Of a stretch of 64,000 bases of DNA, positions 11,276-23,305 are shown one piece after another (the first letter of the stretch is position 1; each line of letters begins with the position of its first letter). The translations under genes and the position numbers were made by a program. Source of the DNA: Phocoena phocoena (taxonomy: Eukaryota; Chordata; Mammalia; Artiodactyla; Phocoenidae); the NCBI RefSeq assembly GCF_963924675.1, contig NC_089236.1, positions 60,907,306-60,971,305 of the forward strand. Reading direction: 5' to 3'. The notes under the pieces were generated by a model, which was not told where the DNA came from, searched no databases, and saw nothing but the letters and a program-made list of their open reading frames with translations.

Positions 11276-14200
11276 ATGGTCATAGGAACATACATATCAA
11301 TAATTGCATTAAACGTGAATGGATTAAATGTTCCAACCAAAAGACCAGGCTTACTGAATGGATACAAAAACAAGACCCATCTATATGCTGTCTACAAGAG
11401 ACCCTCTTCAGATCTAGGGACACATACAGACTGAAAGTGAGGGGCTGGAAAAAGATATTCCATGCAAATGGAAATCAAAAGAAAGCTGGAGTAACAATAC
11501 TCATATCAGATAAAATAGACTTTATAATAAAGCATGTTACAAGAGACAAGGAAGGACACTACATAATTATCAAGGGGTCAATCCAAGAAGAAGATATAAC
11601 AATTATAAATAATATGTGCACCCAGCATAGGAGCACCTCAATACATAAAGCAACTGCTAACAGTTATAAAAGAAGAAATTGACAGTAATGCAATAATACT
11701 GGGGGACTTTAACACCTCACACCAATGGACAGATCATCCAAAATGAAAATAAATAAGGAAACAGAAGCTTTAAATGACCCAATACATCAGACAGATTTAA
11801 TTTATATTTATAGGACATTCCATCCAAAAACAGCACATTACATTTTCTTCTCTAGTGCGAACAGAACATTCTCCAGGATAGATCACATCTTGGGTCACAA
11901 ATCAAGCCACAGTAAATTTAAGAAAATTCAAATCATATCAAGCATCTTTTCTGAACACAATGCTATGAGATTAGAAATGAATTACAGGGAAAAAAAACGT
12001 AAAAAACAAGCATATGGAAGCTAAACAATATGTTACTAAATAACCAGGAGAGCGCTGAAGAAATCAAAGAGGAAATCCAAAAAAAGCCTGGAGAAAAATG
12101 AAAATGAAAACACGATGATCCAAAACCTATAGGATGCAGCAAAAGCAGTTCTAAGAGGGAAGTTTATAACTATACAAGCCTATCTCAAGAAACAAGAAAA
12201 ATCTCAAATAAACAATCTAACCTTACACCTAAAGGAACTAGAGAAAGAAGAACAAACAAAACCCAAAGTTAGCAGAAGGAAAGAAATCATAAGGATCAGA
12301 GCAGAAATAAATGAAATAGAAACAAAGAAAACAATAGCAAAGATCAATAAAACTAAAAGCTGGTTCTTTGAGAAGATAAACAAAATTGATAAACCATTAG
12401 CCAGACTCATCAAGAAAAAGAGGGAGAGGACTCAAATCAATAAAATTAGAAATGAAAAAGGAGAAATTACAACAGACACCACAGAAATACAAAGCATCCT
12501 AAGAGACTACTACAAGCAGCTCTATGCCAATAAAATGGACAACCTGGAAGAAATGGACAAATTTTTAGAAAGGTATAACCTTCCAAGACTGAACCAGGAA
12601 GAAATAGAAAGTATGAACAGACCAATCACAAGTAATGAAATTGAAACTGTGATTAAAAGTCTTCTAACAAACAAAAGTCCAGGAAGAGATGGCTTCACAG
12701 GTGAATTCTATTGAACATTTAGAGAAGAGCTAACACCAATCCTTCTCAAAATCTTCCAAAAAATGGCAGAGGAAGGAACACTCCCAAACTCATTCTATGA
12801 GGCCACCATCACACGGATACCAAAACCAGAGAAAGACGCTACAAAAAAAGAAAATTACAGACCAATATCACTGATGAATATAGATGCAAATATCCTCAAC
12901 AAAATACTAGCAAACAGAATCCAACAACACATGAAAAGGATCATACACCATGATCAAGTGGGATTTATCCCAGGGATGCAAAGATTCTTCAGTGTACGTA
13001 AATCAATCAATGTGATAAACCATATTAACAAATTGAAGAAGAAAAACCATATGATCATCTCAATAGATACAGAAAAAGCTTTTGACAAAATTCAACACCC
13101 ATTTATGTTAAAAACTCTCCAGAAAGTGGGCATAGAGGGAACCTACCTCAACATAATAAAGGCCATATACGACACACCCACAGCAAACATCATTCTCAAT
13201 GGTGAAAAACTGGAAGCCTTTCCACTAAGATCAGGAACAAGACAAGGTTGCCTACTCTCACCATTCTTATTCAACATGGTTTTGGAAGTTTTAGCCACAG
13301 CAATCAGAGAAGAAAAGGAAATAAAAGGAATCCAAATCGGAAAAGAAGAAGTAAAACTGTCACTGTTTACAGATGATATGATACTATACATAGAGAATCC
13401 TAAATATGCCACCAGAAAACTACTAGAGCTAATCAATGAATTTGGTAAAGTTGCAAGATACAAAATTAATGCACAGAAATCTCTTGCATTCCTATACGCT
13501 AACAATGAAAATCAGAAAGAGAAATTAAAGAAACAATCCCATTCACCATTGCAACAAAAAGAAGAAAATACCTAGGAATAAACCTACCTAGGGAAACAAA
13601 AGACCTGCATGCAGAAAATTATAAGACACTGATGAAAGATATGAAAGATGATACCAACAGATGGAGAGATATACCATGTTCTTGGATTGGAAGAATCAAT
13701 ATTGTGAAAATGACTATACTACCCAAAGCAATGTAGAGATTCAGTGCAATCCCTATCAAATTACCAATGGCATTTTTTACAGAACTAGAACAAAAAATCT
13801 TAAAATTTTTCTGGAGACACAGAAGACCCCAAGTAACCAAAGCAGTCTTGAGGGAAAAAAAAGGAGGTGGAGGAATCAGACTCCCTGACTTCAGACTATA
13901 CTACAAAGCTACAGTAATCAAGACAATATGGTACTGGCATAAAAACAGAAACATAGATCAATGGAACAAGATAGAAAGCTCAGAGATAAACCCATGCATC
14001 TATGGTTAACTAACCTATGACAGTGGAGGCAAGGATATACAATGGTGAAAAGACAGTCTCTTCAATAAGTGGTGCTGGGAAAACGGGACAGCTACGTGTA
14101 AAAGAATGAAATTAGGGCTTCCCTGGTGGCGCAGTGGTTGAGAGTCCACATGCTGATGCAGGGGACGCGGGTTTGTGCCCCGGTCCGGGAAGATCCCACA

Positions 14201-15297
14201 TGCCGCGGAGCGGCTGGGCCAGTGAGCCATGGCCACTGAGCCTGCGCGTCCAGAGCCTGTGCTCCACAACGGGAGAGGCCGCAACAGTGAGAGGCCCGCG
14301 TACCGAAAAAAAAGACTGAAATTAGAACACTTCCTAACATCATACACAAAAATAAACTCAAAATGTATTAGAGATCTAAATGTAAGACTGGACACTGTAA
14401 AACTTTTAGAGGAAAACATAGGAAGAACACTCTTTGACATAAATCACAGCAAGATCTCTTTTGTTCCACCTCCTAGAGTAATTGAAATACAAACAAATTA
14501 AAAAATTAGTCCTAATGAAACTTAAAAGCTTTTGCACAGCAAAGGAAACCATAAACAAGAAGAAAATACAACCCTCAGAATGGGAGAAAATATTTACAAA
14601 CGAATCAACAGGCAAAGGATTAATCTCCAAAATATATAAACAGCTCACTCAGTTCAATATTAAAGAAACAATCAACCCAACCCAAAAATGGGCAGAAGAC
14701 CTAAATAGACATTTCTCCAAAGAAGACATACAGATGGCCATGAAGCACATGAAAAGCTGCTCAACATCACTAATTATTAGAGAAATGCAAATCAAAACTA
14801 CAATGAGGTATCACCTCACAGCAGTTAGAATGGACATCATCAGAAAATCTACAAACAACAAATGCTGGAGAGGGTGTGGAGAAAAGGAAACCCTCTTGCA
14901 TTGTTGGTGCGAATGTAAATTGATACAGCCACTATGGAGAACAGTATGGAGGTTCCTTAAAAAACTAAAAATAGAACTACCATATGACCCAGCTATCCCA
15001 CTACTAGGCATATACACAGAGAAAACCATAATTCAGAATGACACATGCAGCCCAATGTTCATTGCAGAACTATTTACAATAGCCAGGTCATGGAAGCAGC
15101 CTAAATGCCCATCGACAGACAAATGTATAAAGAAGTTGTGGTACATATATACAATGGAATTTTACTCAGCCATGAAAAGGAACAAAATTAGGTCATTTGT
15201 TGAGACGTGGATGGATCTAGAGACTGTCATACAGAGGGAAGTAAGTCAGAAAGAGAAAAACAAGTATTGTATATTAACGCATATATTTGGAACCTAG
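11276..15297 (+). pseudogene. L1 ORF2 (endonuclease-reverse transcriptase), broken
   Basis: ORF2p makes the nick and copies L1 RNA into the target. The AP-type endonuclease N-terminus is visible (NVNGLN near 11311), but a single-base change in length near 11345 shifts the frame, and more shifts follow near 11600-11720 and 12000. The endonuclease SDH motif reads SEH (near 11951), an Asp-to-Glu change at a catalytic-site residue. The reverse-transcriptase part is open at 12763-13575 in one piece. Its catalytic motif reads FTDD at 13366-13377, keeping both aspartates but with Thr for the usual Ala. An in-frame TGA lies at 12712-12714. After 13575 the frame shifts again, and a CHR SINE interrupts it at 14115. 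The C-terminal piece at 14482-15297 is open and keeps the cysteine motif CX3CX7HX4C (14863-14916). The stop is TAG at 15295-15297. Confidence 0.93.
14115..14310 (+). mobile_element. CHR-family SINE nested in L1 ORF2
   Basis: Complete SINE with head gggcttccctggtggcgcag, internal A-box-like and B-box-like stretches, and a short A-rich tail. The target-site duplication aaagaatgaaatta (14101-14114) recurs as aaagactgaaatta (14311-14324), 13 of 14 bases. Removing the SINE and one duplicate restores continuous L1 ORF2 sequence, so the SINE is younger than the L1. Confidence 0.97.
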
Positions 15298-15535
15298 AAA
15301 AATGGTACAGATAAACTGGTTTTCATGGCAGAAATTGAGACACAGATGTAGAGAATAAACATATGGACACCAAGGGGGGAAAGCGGTGGGGGGCTGGGGG
15401 TGGTGGTGTGATGAATTGGGTGATTGACATTGACATGTATACACTGATGTGTATAAAATTGATGGCTAATAAGGACCTGCTGTATAAAAAGTAAATAAAA
15501 TTTAAAAATTGATAAATAAATAAAACCAAACAAAC
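15298..15535 (+). other. L1 3' UTR and A-rich tail
   Basis: It holds the guanine-rich tract typical of mammalian L1 3' UTRs (about 15371-15408, with runs of six, six and five G). An A-rich tail with TAAA and CAAA-type units follows up to the right target-site duplication. The G-tract could form a quadruplex-like structure in RNA (family knowledge; not tested). Confidence 0.85.
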
Positions 15536-15548
15536 AAACAGAATGACT
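15536..15548. repeat. Right target-site duplication of the full-length L1
   Basis: aaacagaatgact, partner of 9390-9402 with one mismatch. Confidence 0.9.
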
Positions 15549-15744
15549 TTACCCTGTTAATTAAGTGTGTTCAGGGCAAACTGACTAGTGTTTCCTCTGT
15601 GTTATCTTTGTAAACATAAAAATGAATCAATCAATTTATTTAATATAAAGTATAGTTTTAAATATTATATTTAAAATACAAATTATATAATTTATATAAT
15701 GACTTCTAATAATAAGTATAATATTTATATAAATTACATATATA

Positions 15745-16212
15745 TACATTTGTGATGTGGTTCTATCCCAATACACCCATTGTAAGTTGGAAATATCAAA
15801 AGTCAAAAATGCATTTAATACGCCTAGCCTACCTTATATATGTTCAGACCATGTTTTGTTTTTGACCATAGAGTTGGGCAAAATCATCTAACACAAAGAC
15901 TATCTTATAATAAATAACTGAATATCTCCTGTAATTTATTGAATACTGTACTGAAAGTGAAAAACAGAATGGTTGTCTGGGTACAGAATGTTCACGAGTG
16001 TATTGGTTGTCTATCCTTGTGATCACGTGGCTGACTGGGAGCTGCTGCCCAGTTTTACAAGAGAGTATCATCCTGCATATTGCTAGCCCAGGAAAAGTTC
16101 AAAATTCAAAATTTGAAGTACATTTTTTACTGAATGCAAATTGCTTTCACACCATCATAAACTTGAAAAATTTTAAGTCAAAACATCGTAAGTTGGGGAT
16201 TGTCTGTATATA
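15745..16212. mobile_element. Non-autonomous DNA transposon remnant (probably Tigger/pogo group)
   Basis: Two related ends face each other: 'cccattgtaagttggaaat' near 15775 and 'catcgtaagttggggattg' near 16185. Between them are blocks I recognise from an old mammalian transposon ('aaatgcatttaatacgcct', 'gttgggcaaaatcatctaac', 'gaatactgtactgaaagtg', 'tgaatgcaaattgctttcac'). It is internally deleted and codes for nothing. The precise family name is not certain. Confidence 0.7.
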
Positions 16213-17941
16213 TCTATATCTAGATATATGTTTAAGGGGGTTGACTTAATGAAGTAATAAAGTAATAACAGAATCTAATTTAAGAAGGTATAAGGAAAAT
16301 TGCAGAGCCAAATATGTGAGCGTAGAAAAGAATTAATGTTGCTTAAAGCTTAAGATGTTATTGCATCTGTCCTTTTTACATCTTTTTTTCTTACTGAATA
16401 TTTGAGATTATAGATTAAAATCATAAATATGACAAATACATAAAGAAATTAACTTGTGTTTAAAAAATTAATGGCTGAAGCTAAATAAAATCACCTCAAA
16501 AGTCTCAGCTGAAAGTGTAATATGATAAAATCCAACAGTTAGTAAAAAGGAGAAATAAAAACAGAGAATCATTAACATGGAGCAAACCATTAGTAGAAAT
16601 ATGATCTAATTTCACCTTCTAGACTATGTTTCATTTTGGGGGGCTTTAGGAATGGATCTACTTATGTGATATTCTCAGACAAAAAGAGCAGAGAACATTC
16701 CTTAAATAATTGGCCACAAACAACAGAATGCCTCTATGTAATTTTAAGCAAGAAGATTTAGTGAGAAGATACTGGAGTCTCTTGGAGTCATTAAGATGAT
16801 GGAAGATTGGACTTGGGGAAGTGGCAGTTCCCACAGGAACTCTGGAGGATTAGGCAGCAGAAACTACAGCAAAGGTCACACGGATAAACAAACTAGTCCA
16901 CATATTACAGCTGTCACTACAACGAAGGAATACCCTGGTCCCCGGTCTTTGTTTCAGTCATTTACGTTCCAGAATACTGAAGGCATTATTGCTAAGCCTA
17001 CATCATTCCCCATCCATTGACTGTGCGCTTTAACTGCCTTAGCAAGAAATGCACTCTAAATCCCATGAAGAAGACACATCTGGGGAGAATTTTCCTAAAG
17101 TGAGATTGGAGAGAAAGTGGGAAGAGGAAGTAGATTATTAGAGGAAAAATGGTGCTCATTTTCAGATCATGTTCATATATACAGGTACAGTCATAGAACT
17201 GATATCTACAAGGCTTCATAGGGATATAGCTCTATCCTCCTACCCCACGGCAACCGCAAGCAAAGACACCCCTTGGCAAACATCCCAGTCTTTGGGTAAA
17301 CTTTTGATGTGTGGGGTTTATAAGTGAATAATTTGATAATAATAAAATTATTAAATCATATTGGGTAATATTTTATGTTGTTAATGTTGATAATATTACT
17401 GTTTCAGAGGCCTGATATAAAATCAACTGATACCATCATGCCATATTTCAACTAATGTTTTGCTGCAATAAGTTAAATTTTCTCTATGTTTTTATTTATT
17501 TATTTTACTACCTGTTGGATTTCATTACACGTTTTAGAAGTGTAGAAGAGAATAAAAGTTCTGGTAAATTCTCTCTCTCATTAACTGAAATTTAAAGTAG
17601 TATTGCTTTAAAGGCAAGATGGTAGTATAATGACTACATTTTATACCTTTATTTTTAACTATTTTAGCTTAACTATCCTTCATATTATTATCTAGAAATC
17701 TGCTTTTTTAATGGTCCTATAATTAAAACTATATTACAAATTTAGAAACGTTTTAGTTTTGCTTGCATCATGGACTGTTCTGATACTAATGTGTAGCCAT
17801 CATTGTTCAAGATATATTTTAAAAAATATTCCCAAGCAAAGGACAAAGATCAAAATAATAAGGAAATTTATTTGTCTCCCATGATAAAGTTGGATTTTGG
17901 TTTTCCATTCATCCTTCCCCATATGAGTGAATGGAAGGGTT
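16213..17941. other. Intergenic DNA, nothing recognised
   Basis: No clear gene or repeat family. The 16740-17240 part is less AT-rich than its surroundings, with a 74-codon plus-strand open frame at 16796-17020 that I do not recognise. Confidence 0.4.
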
Positions 17942-18331
17942 TTATTGCAAGGAGGACTGTTCAAGTAGCGATTCAAGCTGACAATTTGTACAGGCTTTGT
18001 CCTCAATGAGGGTTGAACCTGGAATTTTATCTGACTTCATGACATGAATTTTTTGTCCCTCAGTGGTCAATAAAATCTTTATGAACTTCACAGTAAACCC
18101 ACTCTCACAGAGTAAAGCACCTTTGGCTCTCCTATGCCACAGATACAGGATGGAGCAAAGTTTGGCCACCACCACAATTAGTATTATGAAACTTGGACTG
18201 ATACAAAATACACATTTCAGGCTATCTTTGTATAGGGAAGTAAATTTTAACGAACAAAAATAATAACAAAAAGCTGAAGAGGGGCCCCATTTCCTTATAT
18301 TCAAAATTCTTAGGCTTTGTATATTTTGCAT
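17942..18331 (-). other. Unrecognised open frame with a membrane-like segment
   Basis: A 129-codon minus-strand frame. Its first part looks like translated AT-rich DNA. From about residue 40 it has a hydrophobic stretch (CISPSFIILIVVVAKLCSIL) followed at once by a basic turn (LWHRRAK), the layout of a single-pass membrane segment with a cytoplasmic stop-transfer. A mixed-composition tail of about 65 residues containing CTNCQ follows. An 'ag' dinucleotide behind a short pyrimidine stretch lies just before this part on the minus strand, so it could be an exon or a pseudogene fragment. I cannot name a family. A chance open frame is the default explanation. Confidence 0.2.
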
Positions 18332-18359
18332 TACTTTATACTTGGCTTATATAGTAGTC

Positions 18360-18985
18360 TGGGTCTAATCAGAAGATAGAAACCACATAGTAAGTTACAT
18401 GTTGGGGACGGGGATGTAAATAATCAATAGCTATGATAAAAGAGTAATATGGCATATATGGAAGCGTAATATCGGATAATAGCCAAGGAAGGACACACTG
18501 GGAAGGGATGAGACTCATTTGGAGAAGATACAGTCTGGCTCACTGTGAAGTTCTCTGGTTGACCAGGCTGGAGCTGGTCCTTTGTTGCTTTGCAAACAAC
18601 AGGTCACCCTCCAGAGTACAGGTGGGGAGCAGGAAATTAATGATAGGTGGCACAGATGAGCAGTGGGAGTCTGAATACTGGTGGGTGCAGGTGGCCTTCA
18701 GAGCATGCAGTCTGTGCAGGTCCTTCCAGATGCAGCAGCAGCTTGGTGGGTGACCTTTTAGGTCATAGGCTGCCTGAAGGCTGCGCAGAGGCTTACAGGG
18801 GAGTCCAGGTACTGGTCAGGGCATGAGACCTTCACAATGAGTAGGCCACATAGGGTGTCTGAGCCCTAGCGCAGTACACAGACTTTGGAGTGTTCAGATG
18901 GCTACAGAAAGGTTACTACCAGCTCTACTCTGCCTGAACCATAATTAGCAGGAGATCTTCTTTCTTGAACAGTAGCCCTCCAGAG
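18360..18985. other. G+C-richer block, possible unassigned ancient repeat
   Basis: It starts with 'gggtctaatcagaagatag' and 'aaaccacatag', a style of opening I associate with old mammalian interspersed repeats, and stays clearly richer in G than its flanks up to about 18985. The family was not identified and no coding frame is convincing. Confidence 0.3.
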
Positions 18986-21535
18986 GTCTCTACAGTACTA
19001 AGAAAACTTAATAGTGTGCTCACTTCGAAGGAGAAATAATTAAAGAAATCCCGTTGTTTATACTAGAGCATTTATTATAGGTTGCATTCAGAGCTGAGAG
19101 GCAATAAGTTAATAACTGACAACATGATTCAATTCCAGTAATTTATCCTTTGGTTACTCGGTTTCCACAATTGTCACTTTGTCCCACATTTTAACTCTCA
19201 TACAACAACAAAACAACTCTGTATTTCTACCTAAAAAGACACATCTGTTCTTCTAACAAGTGAAGTTCTCATTTTTCTCCAAAATGAGAAGATGCACAGA
19301 CCCAACCATTTTTGTATCTGTTGAGGGCTGTATATAGTAATTCACAGATAGAGTAATGATCAAGCCAAAGCTTCAAATCTGAGTGACTATAAAGGATGTA
19401 AGCAAAAGCTGTAAGTGGTACCACCTTTCCCAGAAGATGAAAATAATTGTACCTAAGATATAAGTAGATATCAAAGAGGTGATGTGAAGTGATCATGGGC
19501 CCGCACAATATGAAGTATAAACAAGCATTTAAAAACAATATGGAATTCTACTTTCTGAGCACAAAAACCTGGTGATACTAACTCAGTTTTGAAGGACACA
19601 AGAAAGATGAGAGAAAACTCTTAGGATCCTAACCCAAGGTGGAGAGTATGATCCCTGAATAAAAGCAGACCTCAGATAATAGAGCCCCCCTTGTAATGAT
19701 AAATGAGGGGGTTAAAAAGCAAAAAACTGACCACAGAAAGGAATGGCAAAGAAAAGATAATATCAAAAAAAGTGTAACTGCTTTTACATATATTTATGGT
19801 ACAAATTAATACATGAAAAATGTAGAGAGCCAATACCACACCTGCTTCTTCACTGGGAGGTAGTTTGGGGGTTGTATTTAATTGTTTTTCCACTGAGTTA
19901 TCTTTTTAGATTTACTAATGACTGTCAATGTGGTTCTATCCAATGCTAATTTGAGGATGCAGAGATGCTTGGGAATTTTCAGTTACATTTTAGAAATATT
20001 CTTTTGGCTTTATGTTTGCAGCACAATAATATGGGGTGGATGTATTATTCCTCTGTGTGTGTTGTACTCGCTAAAGGGTAGGGGTAAAATATTACAAAGG
20101 ATTATCTCCCTCAGCCTCCCCTGGTAAAATAATACCTGTACCAACCTTGAGTGTTCCTTCCTTTTTCCATTTATTTCTGAGGCTTTTACAACCACAAGAG
20201 CTGCTTCAGAATTAGCTGTTCTAGTTAATAATGGGAAAATAGGAGTGTGGGAAGTGAATATTAAGATAATTTTTGTAATTATTTTAATACTTCTTTTCAG
20301 TTTATTAATATAATAATGTCATGAATAAGAAAAAACAAAACTATCAGAACATCCTCAGGAAGAAACAGTTTATATTATTCTAGGCTTATTGCTTAGAAAT
20401 TGTTTTAGAAAAGCCAGAATCCTCTGTGTCCCCCTCTGGGAGCTTCTGTATCTCAGTTATGGTAGGATTTAGAACTGAGCTTTTTCACTGAGACATTAGA
20501 GAAAAGACTAGTGTTCTCATTCCATTTCTAATAAAGCAAAAAACCAGTGTATAAAAGTTTAAAACGATAAAATATGTATTAAGTGCATACCTTCTAGAGT
20601 GAAGAAGCACTTAGTAATAAAATATTTCTATGAAATTATTATGACTTTAATGAAATAATTTGTAACTTAAATGCTGAAAGCAACATTAAAATAAATGTAT
20701 CTATACAATTAAGTACCTGGGCCAGAGTTTTAAACATAGTTAGAAAATCAAGTCAAAGTCATTATTTCAATGTCACAGTTACACTCCCCCAAAAGAGAAA
20801 TACAGATATTTAATATTATGTATGACATATTTTATGCTAACCTATTCCAGTACCTGAAATATATTAGGTCTTCAATAAACATTATTTTTCTTCCTATCAA
20901 CATTGAAATTTATTTATAAATCACCAAAATATTTCCAAGCTAAATCATTACTTACGTAATAAATAAGGGAAAGAAAAAATACTAGTTCTCACTATATAGT
21001 ACTTTCTTACAATCCGGAGCTATAAACTGCTTCATGGAAAAAAAAAAAAAAAAAAAAGGCTACTATGGCTCAATTTCCTCCTGCTTCAGAAAAGGAAATA
21101 GAGAGTATTTGGTATCTGTAAAGTGCTTTTTGAGATACAAGAGAGCTGATGCAGGTGAAGAGAAGCTGAGTATGCACCTCTACATCTTATGCAGGTTTGT
21201 AACGTAGCTGCACTTAATACGATTCATTACCCTATATTTAAGCCTGAAAAACCTCATTGCTTATAAGGATAACAAACCACAGAATAGGTCAGCCATAGCT
21301 ACTTTTTATTTAGTGAAACATTTTTACACCAGCATATAGTGTTATCTCTTTCAGAAATAAGGAATAATCATGAGTATATTCTTTTAAACTTTCAAGAAAC
21401 AGGTAATCATCTTGCTATATAAATATTTCCAAAATAATTAGACTTGTTCTTTATTTGATGTATGTTTATATACTGATTTTATTTATAAAAGCTCAAGAAC
21501 AGAAGTTATTCTGTAGTTTTATTTATTTGTTCAAA
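18986..21535. other. Intergenic DNA; poly-A run and possible MIR trace
   Basis: No gene recognised. A 20-base A-run lies at about 21038-21057. The 100 bases after it ('ggctcaatttcctcctgctt', 'aaagtgctttttgaga') resemble a decayed MIR tail. 'attaggtcttcaataaac' near 20865 may be another MIR or L2 tail. Confidence 0.4.
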
Positions 21536-21868
21536 ACCTATTTATTTATTTATTTGAAGTATGATTGACCTACAGCATAGTGATTCCATATTTCTGTACA
21601 CTGCAAAATATTCACCACAGTAAGTCTAGTTACTGTCTGATCCTATACAAAGGTATTGCAGTATTTTTGGCTGTATTTCCCATTCTGTACCTTTTATCAA
21701 AGTGACTCATTTATTTTTCACCTGGAAGTTCATACCTCTTAATCTCCCGCACCTATTTCTCTCACCCTCCCACTTCCCTGCCTTCTGGCAACCACCTGTT
21801 TGTTCTCTGTATCTATAAGTCTGTTTTTGTTTTATTTGTTCATTGTTTTTTCTTTTTATCTTTTATAT
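21536..21868 (-). mobile_element. Older L1, 3' UTR part (left of nested L1)
   Basis: The plus strand is the reverse complement of an L1 3' UTR: T-rich start, 'tacagcatagtgattcca', 'agtaagtctagttactgtc', 'ctggcaaccacctgtttgtt', 'gtatctataagtctgttttt'. The next part of the same element resumes at about 22936, after the younger L1. Confidence 0.8.
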
Positions 21869-22935
21869 TTTTAATTCTTTTTTACAATAGGTCCTTGTTG
21901 GTTATCTATTTTAAATGTAACAGTGTGTACATGTCAATGCCAAACTCCCAATCCATTCCTTCCCACCACCCTTCCCCCCACTAACCATAAGTTTGTTCTC
22001 TAAGTCTGTGAGTCTTTTTCTGTTATGTAAATAAGTTCATTTGTATCATTTGTTTAGATTCCACATGTAAGTGATATCATAAGTGATATTTGTCTTTCTC
22101 TGTCTGACTTACTTCACTTAATCTCCAGGTCCATCCATGTTGCTGCAAATAGCATTATTTCATTTTTTTAATGGCTAATATTCCATTGTATATATGTACC
22201 ACATCTTCTTTATCCATTCATCTGTTGATGGACATTTAGGTTGCTTCCAGGTCTTGGCTGTTGTAAACAGTGCTGCAGTTAACATTGGGGTGCATGTATC
22301 CTTTCGAACCATGTCTTTCTCCAAATATATGCCCAGGAGTGGGATTGCTGGGTCATATGGTAGTTCTGTTTTTAGTTTTTTAAGGAACCTCCATACTGTT
22401 CTCCAGAGTGGCTGTATCAATTTACATTCCCACCAACAGTGTAGATTTTCTCCACACCCTCTCCAGAATTTATTGTTTGTAGATTTTTTGATGATGGCCC
22501 TTTTGACTGATGTAAGGTGATATCTCATTGTAGTTTTGATTTGCATTTCTCTAGTAATTAGCTATGGTGAGCATCTTTTCATGTGCCTCTTGACCATCCT
22601 TATGTCTTCTTTGGAGAAAAGTCTATTTAGATCTTTTGCCCATTGTTTGACTGTGTTACTTGCTTTTTGGATATTGAGCTGCATGAGCTGTTTGTAAATT
22701 TTGGAGACTAATCCCTTATTGGTCACATCATTTGTGAATATTTTCTCCCATTCTGTGTGTTGTCTTTTTGTTTTGTTTGTGGTTTCCTTTTCTGCGCAAA
22801 AGCTTTTGAGTTTAATTAGTTCCCATTTGTTCTTTTGTTTTGTTTTTATTTCCATTGCTCTGGGAGACGGATCGAAAAAGATATTGCTGGGTTTCATGTC
22901 AAAGAGTGTTCTGCCTGTGTTTTCCTCTAATGATA
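21869..22935 (-). mobile_element. 5'-truncated L1 inserted into the older L1
   Basis: Minus-strand L1 of about 1.07 kb with an A-rich 3' end on the left, a 3' UTR ('ggtccttgttggttatcta'), then the C-terminal part of ORF2 read leftwards from 22960. The minus-strand open frame at 22175-22546 keeps the region around the ORF2 cysteine motif, but the first cysteine is Phe and four residues are missing before the His. The frame at 22562-22969 is the adjacent upstream part. The truncation point lies within ORF2. No clean target-site duplication was seen. Confidence 0.85.
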
Positions 22936-23305
22936 TGGTATCTATCCTTTTTCTGTCTGACTTACTCACTTAGTATAATACCCCCAGGTCCATTCATGTT
23001 GTCACAAATGGCAAGGTTTCATTCCTTTTTATGGCTAAGTAATATTCTGTTGTGTACATATATCACATCTTCTTTATCCATTCATCTATCAGTGAACACT
23101 TAAGTTGCTTCTATATCTTGGCTATTGTAAATAATGCTACAGTGAACGTAGGAGTGCGTATATCTTTTCAAGTTAATGTCTTCGTTTTCTTTGGAAAAAT
23201 ACCCAGAAGTAGAATTGCCTAGTTGTATATCTGTTTTGTTTTCACTTTTTTGAGGAACCTCTGCACTGTTCTCATAGTGGTTGTGCCAATTTACACATTC
23301 TATGA
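22936..23305 (-). mobile_element. Older L1, ORF2 C-terminal part (right of nested L1)
   Basis: The plus strand again reads 'tttctgtctgacttactcac', 'gtccattcatgttgtcacaa', 'ttctttatccattcatctat', i.e. a second copy of the same L1 stretch found at 22090-22230. It continues the element whose 3' UTR lies at 21536-21868, so the two halves flank the nested L1. Confidence 0.8.

Larger units (their letters stand above)
9403..15535 (+). mobile_element. Full-length LINE-1, non-functional
   Basis: The element has all four parts in order: a 5' UTR beginning gagaggaggaacaaagatgg, ORF1, ORF2, and a 3' UTR with a G-rich tract and A-rich tail. A 13-bp target-site duplication flanks it. Subtracting the nested SINE and its duplicated bases leaves about 5.9 kb, the normal length for a complete mammalian L1. 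It belongs to the L1 lineage I recognise from cetacean genomes. It cannot move by itself: ORF1 has a stop at codon 4 and a frameshift, and ORF2 has several frameshifts, an in-frame stop and a SINE insertion. A complete 5' end is notable because most L1 copies are 5'-truncated; every other L1 in this window is. Confidence 0.95.

Noticed and set aside
16796..17020. 74-codon Ser/Thr/Gly-rich frame
   Set aside because: No family recognised, no splice or promoter evidence, and a frame of this length is expected by chance.
21038..21057. A-run as the tail of a processed pseudogene
   Set aside because: The upstream sequence shows no recognisable coding or SINE body and no flanking duplication was found.
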